From Deltaproteobacteria bacterium (GTDB lineage Bacteria > UBA10199 > GCA-002796325 > JACPFF01), in contig JACPFF010000015.1 of assembly GCA_016183065.1 (NCBI GenBank), positions 62,001 to 126,000 on the forward strand: DNA of 64,000 nt, given 5' to 3'. Within the stretch, counting starts at the first letter, position 1, and each line of letters begins with the position of its first letter. Below are positions 8,662-17,014 of the stretch, piece by piece. Made by a program: the position numbers and the translations under genes. Under the pieces are notes generated by a model. That model saw only the letters and a list, made by a program, of their open reading frames with translations, made no database searches and had not been told where the DNA came from.

Positions 8662-9981
8662 CTATCGCGTTGCCTGTGCCGTGTGTCTCTGCCAAAATTG
8701 GGCAATGCCATCGGCAATGCCTTCTGCCACCGCGTCCTGGTAGGGAGTACTTTGCAATCGGCGCTCTTCCTCGGGATTGGAGAGATAGGAAGTCTCGACG
8801 AGGATCGCGGGGCTCTTTGCCCCGACCAGGACATAAAAGAGTGCGGACCGCACTTGCTGGTCGGCAATGCGGTCATAGGTCCGCTGTAGTCGGTGAATAA
8901 GCGATTGATGGACCGTCTCTGCCAGCTGTTGCGAGGATTCCGTGAAGGCGTTCTGGAGCATGGTACTGACGATATGTTCGAGGTCGGACAACGTCTTTCC
9001 GGCGCTCGCATTCTCGCGCGCCGCGAGGCGGGCGGAGGCCTCATCCGAGGCGTTATTCAAATAATAGGTCTGAATGCCGCGGGCTTCGGGCCGTAGCGCG
9101 GCGTTGGCGTGGATCGAAACGAAGAGATCCGCCTGCCGTCGTCCCGCCATGCTATTGCGTTCGTCCAGCGTGACGGTGCGATCACTCGTGCGTGTGAGCG
9201 AAATAGTGCAGGGGACATGATGTGCCAGAACCGCTTGAACACGCTTGGCAATCTCGAGCGTCACGGTTTTTTCCATAGTCCCGCCAGGACCCCGTGCGCC
9301 GGGATCCTTTCCTCCATGGCCGGGATCGAGGATCACATGACACGCCATCGCCGGATGTGCGGGGGGTGGTGTCGAGAGCTGCTCGCGCAGGGTGCGTGCC
9401 ACGTCCGTCGATGGGATCTCCAGCAATCCCGGTGCAAATCGAAAACGTTGGGGTGTCTGCTCCAATGCGGCAAGCGCCCGTTGGGCCGATGCGGCCATAT
9501 CGCCCTTTGGATGCCGTCGGACGAGCTGGTGAAGGTGTTGCATCGCCGGTTCCTTTGCGTGAAACCCTTCCCAGTCGATGATGGAGATACGATAGAGGGC
9601 ATCGTCGGCCAGCCGACTCCCCCGAAATCGCTGGGCGACGAGGCGATACTCGGTCTGCGCACGGCGCAGGTCTTCCGGATTGTGCGAGGCCCGATAGAGC
9701 AATTCATAGGTTTTTGCCGCGCTAAACTGGGCATCCGCCCCCTCGGCCCGGTCGCGAAATGTGGCGGCGATCTCCAGAAATTGCCCGATACAACGTTCCC
9801 ATTGGTCACGTCGCTGTTGCCGCTCGGGGCTGGCCAGGAGATCATAATAACACCGACGGCCTTTGTCATACGCCCCTTCCGGCGTATCGCGCATGGCCGT
9901 GGCATGCCCCAGCATCGGTATGACGCCCAGAAGAAGTGGGAGGAGGAGCGCCGAGCGGCAAAGGGGCCCATGGAGCATCAT
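8662..9981 (-). CDS. N-acetylmuramoyl-L-alanine amidase (AmiC-type) with N-terminal repeat domain
   Basis: Exported zinc amidase that cleaves the peptide stem from peptidoglycan. A signal peptide (residues ~1-30, LLLPLLLG core, ending GHATA) is followed by about 150 residues of TPR-like helices (AKTYELLYRA, DALYRISIIDW), then an Amidase_3 catalytic domain with ILDPGHGGKDPGA, the metal-ligand Glu in TMEKTVTLEIAKRV, SIHANA and the closing VETSYLSNPEEE. The start is uncertain: two adjacent ATGs (9981, 9978) best fit the signal peptide, while an upstream GTG at 10035 would add a basic extension. It heads a two-gene unit with the OPT transporter. Confidence 0.93.
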   Translation of the reverse strand: MMLHGPLCRSALLLPLLLGVIPMLGHATAMRDTPEGAYDKGRRCYYDLLASPERQQRRDQWERCIGQFLEIAATFRDRAEGADAQFSAAKTYELLYRASHNPEDLRRAQTEYRLVAQRFRGSRLADDALYRISIIDWEGFHAKEPAMQHLHQLVRRHPKGDMAASAQRALAALEQTPQRFRFAPGLLEIPSTDVARTLREQLSTPPPAHPAMACHVILDPGHGGKDPGARGPGGTMEKTVTLEIAKRVQAVLAHHVPCTISLTRTSDRTVTLDERNSMAGRRQADLFVSIHANAALRPEARGIQTYYLNNASDEASARLAARENASAGKTLSDLEHIVSTMLQNAFTESSQQLAETVHQSLIHRLQRTYDRIADQQVRSALFYVLVGAKSPAILVETSYLSNPEEERRLQSTPYQDAVAEGIADGIAQFWQRHTAQATR

Positions 9982-9990
9982 GAGGGTGAC

Positions 9991-10020
9991 CCTGTACCAT
10001 ACAGTGCGGGGGCGTCGCAA
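9991..10020 (-). promoter_or_regulatory. Possible promoter of the amidase gene
   Basis: Read on the minus strand, TTGCGA and TACAGG are separated by 18 bases. The -10 ends 9 bases before the ATG at 9981 and there is no Shine-Dalgarno between them, so the transcript would have almost no leader. The match is moderate. Confidence 0.3.
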
Positions 10021-10100
10021 CCGTCTCTTTGGCACGGCTGTGGGGCCCGTTGCGGGGAGCTATTCCAGATTGTTATGTCAAATCATATGGTTCAACCTTC

Positions 10101-10130
10101 TTGACACCTGAGGGGCTCTCCGCCTATGAT
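10101..10130 (+). promoter_or_regulatory. Strong sigma-70-type promoter
   Basis: A perfect TTGACA (10101-10106) and TATGAT (10125-10130) are separated by 18 bases. This is the best consensus promoter in the window. Transcription should begin near 10137 and run first into the small RNA/terminator and then, by read-through, into the ydcH-like gene and psd. Confidence 0.75.
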
Positions 10131-10136
10131 GGTGTA

Positions 10137-10195
10137 CAGATGCGTGATGCACGAGACTGGCGAAGGCCGTAGGCAGCAGGTGCTTACGGCTTTTT
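10137..10195 (+). ncRNA. Candidate short terminated RNA (leader or sRNA)
   Basis: Between the promoter at 10101 and the hairpin at 10166 there is room only for a transcript of about 60 bases with no credible reading frame. It could be a small RNA or an attenuated leader of the ydcH-psd-pssA operon. Its first part contains TGCGTGATGCAC, which could form a small second stem. No known RNA family is recognised. Confidence 0.45.
10166..10195 (+). terminator. Rho-independent terminator
   Basis: GCCGTAGGCA pairs with TGCTTACGGC (10 pairs including one G-U) around a 5-base loop, followed directly by TTTTT. It lies only about 30 bases after the expected start of transcription, so it behaves as an attenuator or the end of a tiny RNA. 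Confidence 0.75.
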
Positions 10196-10217
10196 CTATG
10201 TGTACGGAGGGAGGACT

Positions 10218-10466
10218 ATGGAGAAGACCGATCTAGAACTGATCGCGCGCTACAAAGGGGAAGATGGGGAGCTCGCCTCCTTATGGGAGGAACACCTGGC
10301 CTTTGAGCGTCAACTCGAAAAGCTCGAGCGGAAACCGTTTTTGAGCCCGGAAGAACAACTCGAGCGGAACGAATTGAAAAAACGGAAACTTGCAGGGCGC
10401 GATCAAATTGAGCAGCGCCTCGATAAATATCGTTATCGGGTTGCACGCGGTGCCCACAGCAGTTAA
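10218..10466 (+). CDS. YdcH/DUF465-like small coiled-coil protein
   Basis: An 82-residue, highly charged protein predicted to be two helices (LWEEHLAFERQLEKLE, then PFLSPEEQLERNELKKRKL and a basic end). This is the pattern of the DUF465/YdcH family of unknown function. ATG 10218 follows GGAGGGAGGACT, a strong ribosome binding site; the earlier in-frame ATG at 10200 lies upstream of that site. It sits between the terminator at 10166-10195 and psd. Confidence 0.85.
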   Translation: MEKTDLELIARYKGEDGELASLWEEHLAFERQLEKLERKPFLSPEEQLERNELKKRKLAGRDQIEQRLDKYRYRVARGAHSS

Positions 10467-10516
10467 GAAGTCCACGGTCGTCCGAATGAGTCGTTACGAT
10501 CGACGAAAGTGCCAGT

Positions 10517-11179
10517 ATGGGTGGATGGTCGCTCCATCATCGGAATGAGTGTGTGATCCGCGAAGGTTGGCCCTTTGTGGTGGTCTCTCTCGGTGTGGCC
10601 CTCGTGGGGTTTTTCAGTCACACTATGTGGATCGGATGGTGCGGTGTGATTGCGGCAGTGGCTACAGCGATCTTTTTTCGCAATCCCCGGCGTACGATCC
10701 CGCAATCGCCCGGATTGATTGTTTCTCCGGCCGATGGCAAGGTCATCGGGATTGAAGAACGTGACGATCCCTTTTTCGGGCGGGGTCGCATGCACTGCGT
10801 GACCATCTTTCTCTCCGTACTCAATGTCCATATCAACCGGATGCCGTTTGATGGCCGTGTGGCCTCGGTGCAATATATCCCGGGAAAGTATCTGCTCGCC
10901 TTTCATCCGAAGGCCTCGGCAGAGAATGAGCGGAATGCCGTCCACATTACCGGGACCGCATTGGGAGAAGAGGCCGTGATCGTCCAGATTGCCGGGTTGA
11001 TTGCGCGCCGGATCATCTCCTACCTCACGCCGGGAGATCCCGTCTCTCGCGGCATGCGGTATGGTCTCATCCGGTTCGGATCACGGGTGGATCTCTATCT
11101 GCCCCGTTCTGCCACTCTCCATGTGCGTATGGGGGATCGGGTACAGGGGGGAGCGACGACCATCGGGGCTTTCGCATGA
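10517..11179 (+). CDS. psd: Phosphatidylserine decarboxylase (short, self-cleaving type)
   Basis: Makes phosphatidylethanolamine from phosphatidylserine at the inner membrane. The 220-residue proenzyme has two N-terminal hydrophobic segments, FFRNPRRTIP, SPADGKV, FLSVLNVHINR (catalytic His region) and the self-cleavage site RFGSRVD, where Ser189 should become the pyruvoyl group. This matches the compact PSD subfamily. It overlaps pssA, which makes its substrate, by 4 bases (ATGA), so the two consecutive enzymes are translationally coupled. Confidence 0.96.
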   Translation: MGGWSLHHRNECVIREGWPFVVVSLGVALVGFFSHTMWIGWCGVIAAVATAIFFRNPRRTIPQSPGLIVSPADGKVIGIEERDDPFFGRGRMHCVTIFLSVLNVHINRMPFDGRVASVQYIPGKYLLAFHPKASAENERNAVHITGTALGEEAVIVQIAGLIARRIISYLTPGDPVSRGMRYGLIRFGSRVDLYLPRSATLHVRMGDRVQGGATTIGAFA

Positions 11180-12024
11180 GACGTCCCATGATGCAGACAC
11201 GCCGGAAACGTCGGACCGGGATTACACGGGGTATTTATCTCCTGCCGAATCTCTTGACGACGTTCGGTCTCTTTTTGGGGATTCTGGCGATCGTCAAGAC
11301 CTTGCATCATGAATTTGTCATGGCCTCCTGGGCGATCATTGTGGCCGGGCTCTGCGACAACCTCGATGGCCGCGTGGCCCGGTTGACCGGTTCCGCGTCG
11401 GAATTCGGCATTGAATACGATTCACTGGCCGACCTGATCGTTTTTGGCGTGGCGCCGGCCATCCTGATTTATAGTTGGTCGCTCGCCAGTTTTCCGCGAT
11501 TGGGATGGCTGGTCGCCTTTCTCTATGTCGCCTGCGGGGCGTTACGCCTCGCCCGTTACAATGTCCAGGTCGCAACGGTCGAGCGGACCTATTTCCAGGG
11601 TCTCCCCATCCCGATGGCGGCCGGGATGATTGTCTGCACGGTCCTCTTTTACGATGCCATCTACGGCCGCGTCTTTCCGGTGCGGAATTGGTGGCTGATC
11701 GGGATGACCGTGGTGCTGGCCCTCCTCATGATTTCCACCTGTCGGTATCGGAGCATGAAACAGATCCGGCTTGGATCACGGTGGTCATTTTTTGCCCTGG
11801 TCGCCGTGGTCGGCATCGTGACGCTGGTGGCGTTGCAGCCCGAAGTCATCTTGTTCGTGCTCAATGCGGTCTACCTCGTGAGCGGCGTGGTCGAGTCCAT
11901 CATGCATCGACGTGAGCAGGGAGGAGCGTCACGCAATGACCTGTCGGTCGACGACGAGGTCTTGCCAGAGGCGCTGCAGGAAAAAATTCGTCTCCTCCCC
12001 TCTATGGGTGGGGGGCGCGAGTGA
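11176..12024 (+). CDS. pssA: CDP-diacylglycerol--serine O-phosphatidyltransferase
   Basis: Membrane enzyme joining serine to CDP-diacylglycerol to give phosphatidylserine. The 282-residue protein has the CDP-alcohol phosphotransferase signature DNLDGRVAR followed by G and two Asp (GIEYDSLADL), embedded in about 7-8 hydrophobic helices. A polar C-terminal tail of about 40 residues is present. The start overlaps psd by 4 bases, and the stop overlaps the GTG of the next small Cys-rich gene. Confidence 0.96.
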   Translation: MRRPMMQTRRKRRTGITRGIYLLPNLLTTFGLFLGILAIVKTLHHEFVMASWAIIVAGLCDNLDGRVARLTGSASEFGIEYDSLADLIVFGVAPAILIYSWSLASFPRLGWLVAFLYVACGALRLARYNVQVATVERTYFQGLPIPMAAGMIVCTVLFYDAIYGRVFPVRNWWLIGMTVVLALLMISTCRYRSMKQIRLGSRWSFFALVAVVGIVTLVALQPEVILFVLNAVYLVSGVVESIMHRREQGGASRNDLSVDDEVLPEALQEKIRLLPSMGGGRE

Positions 12025-12323
12025 GGCGGGGGTGGTGCATCTTTTGCGGGGGAGAGATTGCCTTGCTCGAGCACGTGCCACCAGGACGCACGGAGAGTTG
12101 CCCGCACTGCCAGCACGACCTCCATGCCTGTCGACAGTGCCGGTTTTACGATGCCCGCGTTCGCCAGGAATGTCATGAGCCGCGCGCCGAATCTGTTCGT
12201 GAAAAAGATCGGGCAAACTTTTGTGAATGGTTCGAATTTCGCGGTGGCTGCGGGGCTGCAGATCCGGAATGCGAGCGGGCAGATGCAGCGAAGCGGTCCT
12301 TAGAGGGGCTATTTCGGCGATGA
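12021..12323 (+). CDS. Cys-rich small protein, multiple CxxC knuckles
   Basis: Unrecognised 100-residue protein with three CxxC pairs (CIFCGG, CPHCQ, CRQCRFY) plus more Cys in QECHEP, NFCEWFEF and GGCGAADPEC. It probably binds one or two zinc ions. The GTG start overlaps the pssA stop and its TGA overlaps the asd ATG, so it is translated as part of a pssA-asd chain. No function is assigned. Confidence 0.75.
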   Translation: MRRGWCIFCGGEIALLEHVPPGRTESCPHCQHDLHACRQCRFYDARVRQECHEPRAESVREKDRANFCEWFEFRGGCGAADPECERADAAKRSLEGLFRR

Positions 12324-13354
12324 GCACATTACAGAAAAAACCGGCCTATGTGGTCGCGGTGGTCGGGGCGACCGGCGCTGTCGGTTCGGAGATGATTCAT
12401 CTCCTCGAGGAGCGCAAATTTCCCGTGGAGCGATTGGTGCCACTGGCCTCCGACCGCTCGATGGGTCGACAGGTGACGTTTGGCGGCGCAGAACTCGATG
12501 TCGTGGCACTCCACCCCAAGGCATTGGCCAGTGTCGACATTGCGCTTTTTTCCGCCGGGGGGAGCGTGAGCGCCGAATATGCCCCGATGGCGGCTGCAGC
12601 AGGGACTTTGGTCATTGACAATAGTTCGACGTTCCGCATGGAGCCCGACGTGCCGCTCGTGGTCCCGGAGGTCAATAGTGCCACGGCGGCCGGGTGGCGC
12701 CGGCGCGGTATGATTGCCAACCCGAATTGCTCGACCATCCAACTGACCGTGGTCCTCAAGCCGCTCCACGAGGCTGCAGGGCTCACGCGCGTGGTGGTCG
12801 CGACGTATCAGGCGACTTCGGGGGCGGGTGGACGGGCCATGGACGAAATGCTCGCGCAAATTCGGGCCGTGTTTGCGGGAGAAGAACCGGAGAACCACAT
12901 CTTCCCGCATCCCATTGCCTTTAACTGTCTTCCGCAGATCGACCGCTTCCTCGACAACGGATATACCAAGGAAGAATGGAAGGTGATCGAGGAGAGCAAG
13001 AAGATTCTCGGTCTTCCCGACCTGTGCGTGACCGCCACTGCCGTGCGGGTCCCCGTGTTTATCGGGCATTCCGAGGCAGTCAATGTCTCGCTGGAACGAC
13101 CGCTCTCCGCGGATGAGGCTCGCGCGTTTCTCCGCGTTGCCCCGGGGGTTATCGTGGAAGATGATCCGGCAACTCAGACCTACCCGCAGGCCAGGCGCGT
13201 TGCCGGGAGCGATGCGGTCTATGTGGGGCGGATCCGCCAGGACGTGTCACAACCGCGCGGGCTTGACTTCTGGGTCGTGGCCGATAATTTGCGCAAGGGC
13301 GCGGCGCTGAATGCCGTACAGATCGCCGAGATTGTCACGGCGCGGTATCTGTAA
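12320..13354 (+). CDS. asd: Aspartate-semialdehyde dehydrogenase
   Basis: Reduces aspartyl phosphate to the semialdehyde, the branch point to lysine/diaminopimelate, methionine and threonine. The 344 residues include the NADP loop VGATGAVGSEM, the catalytic Cys in NPNCSTIQL, TYQATSGAG, and the RVPVFIGHSEAVN segment with the active-site His. ATG 12320 overlaps the preceding stop (ATGA); a longer frame from 12227 runs inside the upstream gene and is unsupported. The preceding enzyme in the pathway, lysC, lies at 60.4 kb. Confidence 0.97.
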   Translation: MSTLQKKPAYVVAVVGATGAVGSEMIHLLEERKFPVERLVPLASDRSMGRQVTFGGAELDVVALHPKALASVDIALFSAGGSVSAEYAPMAAAAGTLVIDNSSTFRMEPDVPLVVPEVNSATAAGWRRRGMIANPNCSTIQLTVVLKPLHEAAGLTRVVVATYQATSGAGGRAMDEMLAQIRAVFAGEEPENHIFPHPIAFNCLPQIDRFLDNGYTKEEWKVIEESKKILGLPDLCVTATAVRVPVFIGHSEAVNVSLERPLSADEARAFLRVAPGVIVEDDPATQTYPQARRVAGSDAVYVGRIRQDVSQPRGLDFWVVADNLRKGAALNAVQIAEIVTARYL

Positions 13355-13378
13355 TCGATGATCCCGCGAGAGGGCATC

Positions 13379-15166
13379 ATGCGGATTCGCATCATGACAC
13401 TCGGGCTGCTGTGCGGTGTCCCGATGGTCGTTCCCTCCGTGCTCCTGGCCTATCCCAATGAGGAACGAGCCGTCCTCGATCTCTCCCTCTCGGTTCCAAC
13501 CAGTGCACGCCTCGATACGGAGCGGCAATGGTTACTCCTCGCCAGTGGCGAAACATTGACCGTGGTGGATCTGGCGACCTTTGCCAAGGTGGGGGCAAGC
13601 GACACGCCCTATGCCATTGCGTCCGACGAAGACGTAAACGGTTCCATCCAGGGGCTGGCGATCAGTCTCGAGAATGACCAGCTCTATGCCACGCAGGATG
13701 GTGGCGCACTCCTGATCTACGACCTCACCGACCTGACCGAGGCCCCGACACGTCATCTGGTTTCCACGGGAAGCAATCTGACGTTGGTCGAATATGATTC
13801 CGATCGTGACGAACTCCTGATGCTCAACGAGACCAACGCGAGCATCATTCGCTTCTCGGCCTCCGAGGGCCAGGTTCTTGGCCAAGTACCGCTGACCACG
13901 ACGGGGAGCCTCACGATTGCTGCCATGCACTATGTCCCCAATATTGCCAATGGGGTGGGGGCCCTCTACCTGACAGGGACGACCGGAAAACTCTATCTCT
14001 TGCCGTCCGTAGGATCGGCTGTGGCCACGGTCGTGCTCGATGTGGCCGGTACCGATGATCTGACCGGAATTGCCGCACGTCCTGACAGTAGCATCGTCTA
14101 TGTCATCAACCGATCCGACAAAGTGCTCCACCCACTCACGGCGACCAACCAGGCGCAACTGGCGACGATTGCGCTCGGAGAAAATAGCGACATGGAGTCG
14201 ATCGCCGTGACCGATGTGACCAATCCCTCCGGGACCTATGGATTTGTGGTGGGGAGTGCCGGACTCTCCGTGTTTGATACGGCCAATAACGATCTCTTTG
14301 ACCTCGGCACCACCGACGACGAGGATGAACCGCTCTTGCTGAGCGGGAGTGGACCGATTCTGGCGGGCGATGACGGCTATCTCTATGTGCCCTTCGGGAA
14401 AATTTCGGTGGTGAGCGACAATCCCTTCATCACCGTAAGTACGGTGGAATATTCGAACGGTGGTACGAGCATGGGGAGCGGCGAGTCGGTGGCCCTCACG
14501 TTTTCCTCGGACGAAGGGGGGACGTATGAGACGCGACTCGGCGGTGATACGACCCAGAATGGGAGCCTCATCGCCGATGTCACGGGTGCGTCCTCGGGGT
14601 CGGTCACCGCGGATACCGCCACGACCATCATATTTCAGAAAGACGATTCCTCGCTCTGGGACGAGGGGAATAATCGTTTTTTTCTCTTTGTGACCGATAC
14701 GGAAGGGAATATCGGCCGGCGCGCCACTGCCGTTACCGTGGATACCCCACCGCCGGCCGTCGCCATCTCCAGTGTCGGGTTTGGCAATAGCAAATTATAT
14801 GTCAATATCAATCGGCTCCCCGCGAGCGATATTTCGACCTACCGGGTCTATGCCGATACCGATCCAAACGTCGTCGCCGCAAAGGGGGAGGTGGCAGGGA
14901 CGGCAGCGCAGTCATCGAGCGGGACGATTACGGTGGTGGTGACTGGTCTGCAAAATGGCACCACCTACTATTTGGCCGCAGAGGCCGTCGATTCCGGGGG
15001 CAATGTCAGTGTGTCCCGCACCGTGACCCTGGCCGATGGTGCGGTGGCCAGCGGGTTTCCCGAGGCCACGGTCGGACCGGTGGGGCTCTCCGGCGAGGCG
15101 GGCTGCACGTTGCGGCCGTGGCAGGCCGTCGATGGCCGACAAGTGAGGGCACGTGAATCGCGGTAG
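13379..15166 (+). CDS. Secreted propeller/FN3-like repeat protein
   Basis: Unrecognised 595-residue exported protein. A signal peptide (IMTLGLLCGVPMVVPSVLLA) is followed by about 330 residues of short beta-rich repeats (LLIYDLTDL, GALYLTGTTGKLYLL, IVYVINRSDK), suggesting a beta-propeller. Then come one or two Ig/FN3-like domains (FFLFVTDTEGNIGRR, ATAVTVD, GLQNGTTYYLAAEAVDSGGN). The tail has a lone Cys in GLSGEAGCTLRPW. The ATG at 13379 is preceded by a GAGAGGG stretch; 13358 is an alternative start. It overlaps the next gene, an outer-membrane barrel, by 14 bases, so the two probably act together at the cell surface (inference). Confidence 0.75.
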   Translation: MRIRIMTLGLLCGVPMVVPSVLLAYPNEERAVLDLSLSVPTSARLDTERQWLLLASGETLTVVDLATFAKVGASDTPYAIASDEDVNGSIQGLAISLENDQLYATQDGGALLIYDLTDLTEAPTRHLVSTGSNLTLVEYDSDRDELLMLNETNASIIRFSASEGQVLGQVPLTTTGSLTIAAMHYVPNIANGVGALYLTGTTGKLYLLPSVGSAVATVVLDVAGTDDLTGIAARPDSSIVYVINRSDKVLHPLTATNQAQLATIALGENSDMESIAVTDVTNPSGTYGFVVGSAGLSVFDTANNDLFDLGTTDDEDEPLLLSGSGPILAGDDGYLYVPFGKISVVSDNPFITVSTVEYSNGGTSMGSGESVALTFSSDEGGTYETRLGGDTTQNGSLIADVTGASSGSVTADTATTIIFQKDDSSLWDEGNNRFFLFVTDTEGNIGRRATAVTVDTPPPAVAISSVGFGNSKLYVNINRLPASDISTYRVYADTDPNVVAAKGEVAGTAAQSSSGTITVVVTGLQNGTTYYLAAEAVDSGGNVSVSRTVTLADGAVASGFPEATVGPVGLSGEAGCTLRPWQAVDGRQVRARESR

Positions 15167-15803
15167 ATGGTGGTGGTTGAGTGGATGCCTCATCACTCTG
15201 CTCGGAGGTCTGGGGAGCGCGAGTGCCGCTTCGGCCACCCACAATCCGGAACACTGGAGTCTGGAGTTGCGGGGCGGCGTGTTCGGACCGAGTGGTGATG
15301 TCATGAAGAGTTTTTTTGGGACCTGTTGCTCGCCGACGATCGCCCTGAGCGGCGGTCCCCTGATCGATTCGAAGCTCGGGATCGAAGTGGGTCTGGGGAT
15401 GGTCTCACGACAGGGAAGGGCCCGTGGCGAGATTACTGGCCGCGAGTCGCAAGACGGCTTTTCGCTCCTCCTGTTACCGGTCACGGTCGAGGTGGCCTAC
15501 CGGATTGATTATCATGCCGACCAACCCCTGGCCCCCTATGTCAAAGCGGGTCTCGATGGCGTCTACTTTCGCGAGTCGAGCGCCGGCCAAGGGAGAAAAG
15601 GATTCAAGATGGGTCTGCATGGTGGTGGCGGGTTGATGATTCTCCTCAATGATCTGGCCGAGGGGCGCCTTGATGCGCAGTACGGCTTCAATGACATTTT
15701 TTTTGTGATCGATGGACGATATCGTTGGGCCAACAGTTTTGGCAAGGCCGGATTCAATCTCTCCGGATGGGAAGCCACCGGTGGGGTCCACCTCCAATTT
15801 TGA
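15153..15803 (+). CDS. Predicted outer-membrane beta-barrel protein
   Basis: A 216-residue protein with a signal peptide (WWWLSGCLITLLGG, ending ASA) and alternating beta strands (WSLELRGGVFGPSGD, TVEVAYRI, ASVKAGLDGVYF-like repeats) finishing on an aromatic residue (VHLQF). These are features of small eight-stranded outer-membrane barrels. The paired Cys in GTCCSP are unusual for a barrel loop. The GTG start lies inside the end of the preceding secreted-protein gene. truA follows 1 base after the stop. Confidence 0.75.
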   Translation: MNRGRWWWLSGCLITLLGGLGSASAASATHNPEHWSLELRGGVFGPSGDVMKSFFGTCCSPTIALSGGPLIDSKLGIEVGLGMVSRQGRARGEITGRESQDGFSLLLLPVTVEVAYRIDYHADQPLAPYVKAGLDGVYFRESSAGQGRKGFKMGLHGGGGLMILLNDLAEGRLDAQYGFNDIFFVIDGRYRWANSFGKAGFNLSGWEATGGVHLQF

Positions 15804-15804
15804 G

Positions 15805-16692
15805 ATGCGCACCATTATCCTCCGTATTGCCTATGATGGGAGCCATTATGCGGGCTGGCAGCAGCAGCAGAATGCGCTGGGCATCCAGTCGGTCATTTGT
15901 GCCGCCCTGCAGCGGATGACGCGGGAAGAGCAGCGGCTCGTGGCAGCATCGCGGACCGATGCCGGCGTGCATGCTCTGGGCCAGATCGCGGTCTTTCGCA
16001 CCGCGACGGCCATTGCACCATCGGCATTTGTTGCCGGACTGCGCGGGTATTTACCGCCGGAGATCGTTGTCACCGATGCCGTGGAAGGGCCGGGGGATTT
16101 TCATCCACGGCGGGATGCCACGGCGAAAACCTATCGGTATCTCCTGCACTGTGGCGCACCGTTCCACCCATTACTGCGTGAGCGTGTCTGGATGCTTCAC
16201 CACTCCTTGCACACAGACGCCATGACGCAGGCCGCCGCTGTTCTGTGTGGCGAGCATGATTTCCGTGCCTTTGCCGCGAGCAATGACCACAACCGGTCGA
16301 AAGTGTGTGTGCTGTCGCGGTTCCACATTGCATGCGTCCCGGCGGCACAATATTTTCCCTCGTTACAGCCGATCACTGGAACCGTGATCGGCTGTGAAAT
16401 CACGGGGAATCGTTTTCTCAAGCAGATGATCCGGAATATGGTCGGAACGCTGATGGAAGTGGGGGAGGGACGACGTGCCCCGGACACCATGACGGGCATC
16501 CTCGCCAGCCAGGATCGCCGACGGGCGGGCCGCTGTGCCCCAGGATGCGGTCTCTATTTGACCGCCATCGACTATCCATGTCCATTATTTGAGCGCTCTG
16601 TCGCGACCGTACGTCCCGACGTCAGCGGGGAAGTCCCTGGACCGCTTTGGTCAGTCGAGAGACCAGTCGAGAAGCGCGGGTCTTCGGAATGA
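15805..16692 (+). CDS. truA: tRNA pseudouridine(38-40) synthase
   Basis: Modifies uridines 38-40 in the anticodon stem-loop. The 295-residue protein has the N-terminal AYDGSHYAGWQ, catalytic Asp52 in SRTDAGVHALGQ, and FLKQMIRNMVG with the expected spacing. ATG 15805 fits the family N-terminus. The C-terminus runs about 25-30 residues beyond the usual end and this extension is antisense to the 3' end of rpsT (71-base convergent overlap). Confidence 0.96.
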   Translation: MRTIILRIAYDGSHYAGWQQQQNALGIQSVICAALQRMTREEQRLVAASRTDAGVHALGQIAVFRTATAIAPSAFVAGLRGYLPPEIVVTDAVEGPGDFHPRRDATAKTYRYLLHCGAPFHPLLRERVWMLHHSLHTDAMTQAAAVLCGEHDFRAFAASNDHNRSKVCVLSRFHIACVPAAQYFPSLQPITGTVIGCEITGNRFLKQMIRNMVGTLMEVGEGRRAPDTMTGILASQDRRRAGRCAPGCGLYLTAIDYPCPLFERSVATVRPDVSGEVPGPLWSVERPVEKRGSSE

Positions 16693-16921
16693 TTCCCTTC
16701 CCGCCGATGCGCGCCACTGCAGGGATTGCTGATTGCAAGGCCGTGCTAGCCGCCGAGCGATCTCCGCGTGCCACCGCTCCACGCACGGCCTTGACCGAGG
16801 CACGCAACAATTTTCGTTGTTCGGTGTTATACCGTTTGCGCGCCGTATTTTGTCGTGCGCGCTTCATGGCCGACGCGTGGCGTCCGCTGTGAAGGACCTT
16901 CTTCTCCGTGGGTGCGGCCAT
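16622..16921 (-). CDS. rpsT: 30S ribosomal protein S20
   Basis: Binds 16S rRNA in the small subunit. The 99-residue, highly basic protein has the family pattern of SAMKRARQNTARKRYN, followed by helices rich in Ala and Lys/Arg and a conserved IPKTRASRLVSRL end. An AAAGGAG ribosome binding site lies just upstream of the ATG. It has its own promoter, back to back with that of murJ. Confidence 0.97.
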   Translation of the reverse strand: MAAPTEKKVLHSGRHASAMKRARQNTARKRYNTEQRKLLRASVKAVRGAVARGDRSAASTALQSAIPAVARIGGKGIIPKTRASRLVSRLTKAVQGLPR

Positions 16922-16956
16922 ACGTCTCCTTTTATCCTCTGCTGAACGAGACCGCT

Positions 16957-16985
16957 CTCCTAGTCGCTGCCTGGAAACTTGTCAA
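16957..16985 (-). promoter_or_regulatory. rpsT promoter
   Basis: On the minus strand TTGACA (16980-16985) and TAGGAG (16957-16962) are separated by 17 bases, leaving a leader of about 30 bases before rpsT. Its -35 hexamer overlaps that of the divergent murJ promoter. Confidence 0.6.
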
Positions 16986-17007
16986 GGTCGCGTAAAGCCG
17001 CTATACG
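16979..17007 (+). promoter_or_regulatory. murJ promoter, 7 bases from the start codon
   Basis: TTGTCA (16979-16984) and TATACG (17002-17007) are separated by 17 bases. The ATG at 17015 begins 7 bases after the -10, about where transcription should start, and there is no Shine-Dalgarno. The murJ mRNA is therefore predicted to be leaderless. Confidence 0.55.
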
Positions 17008-17014
17008 CCCGCGG

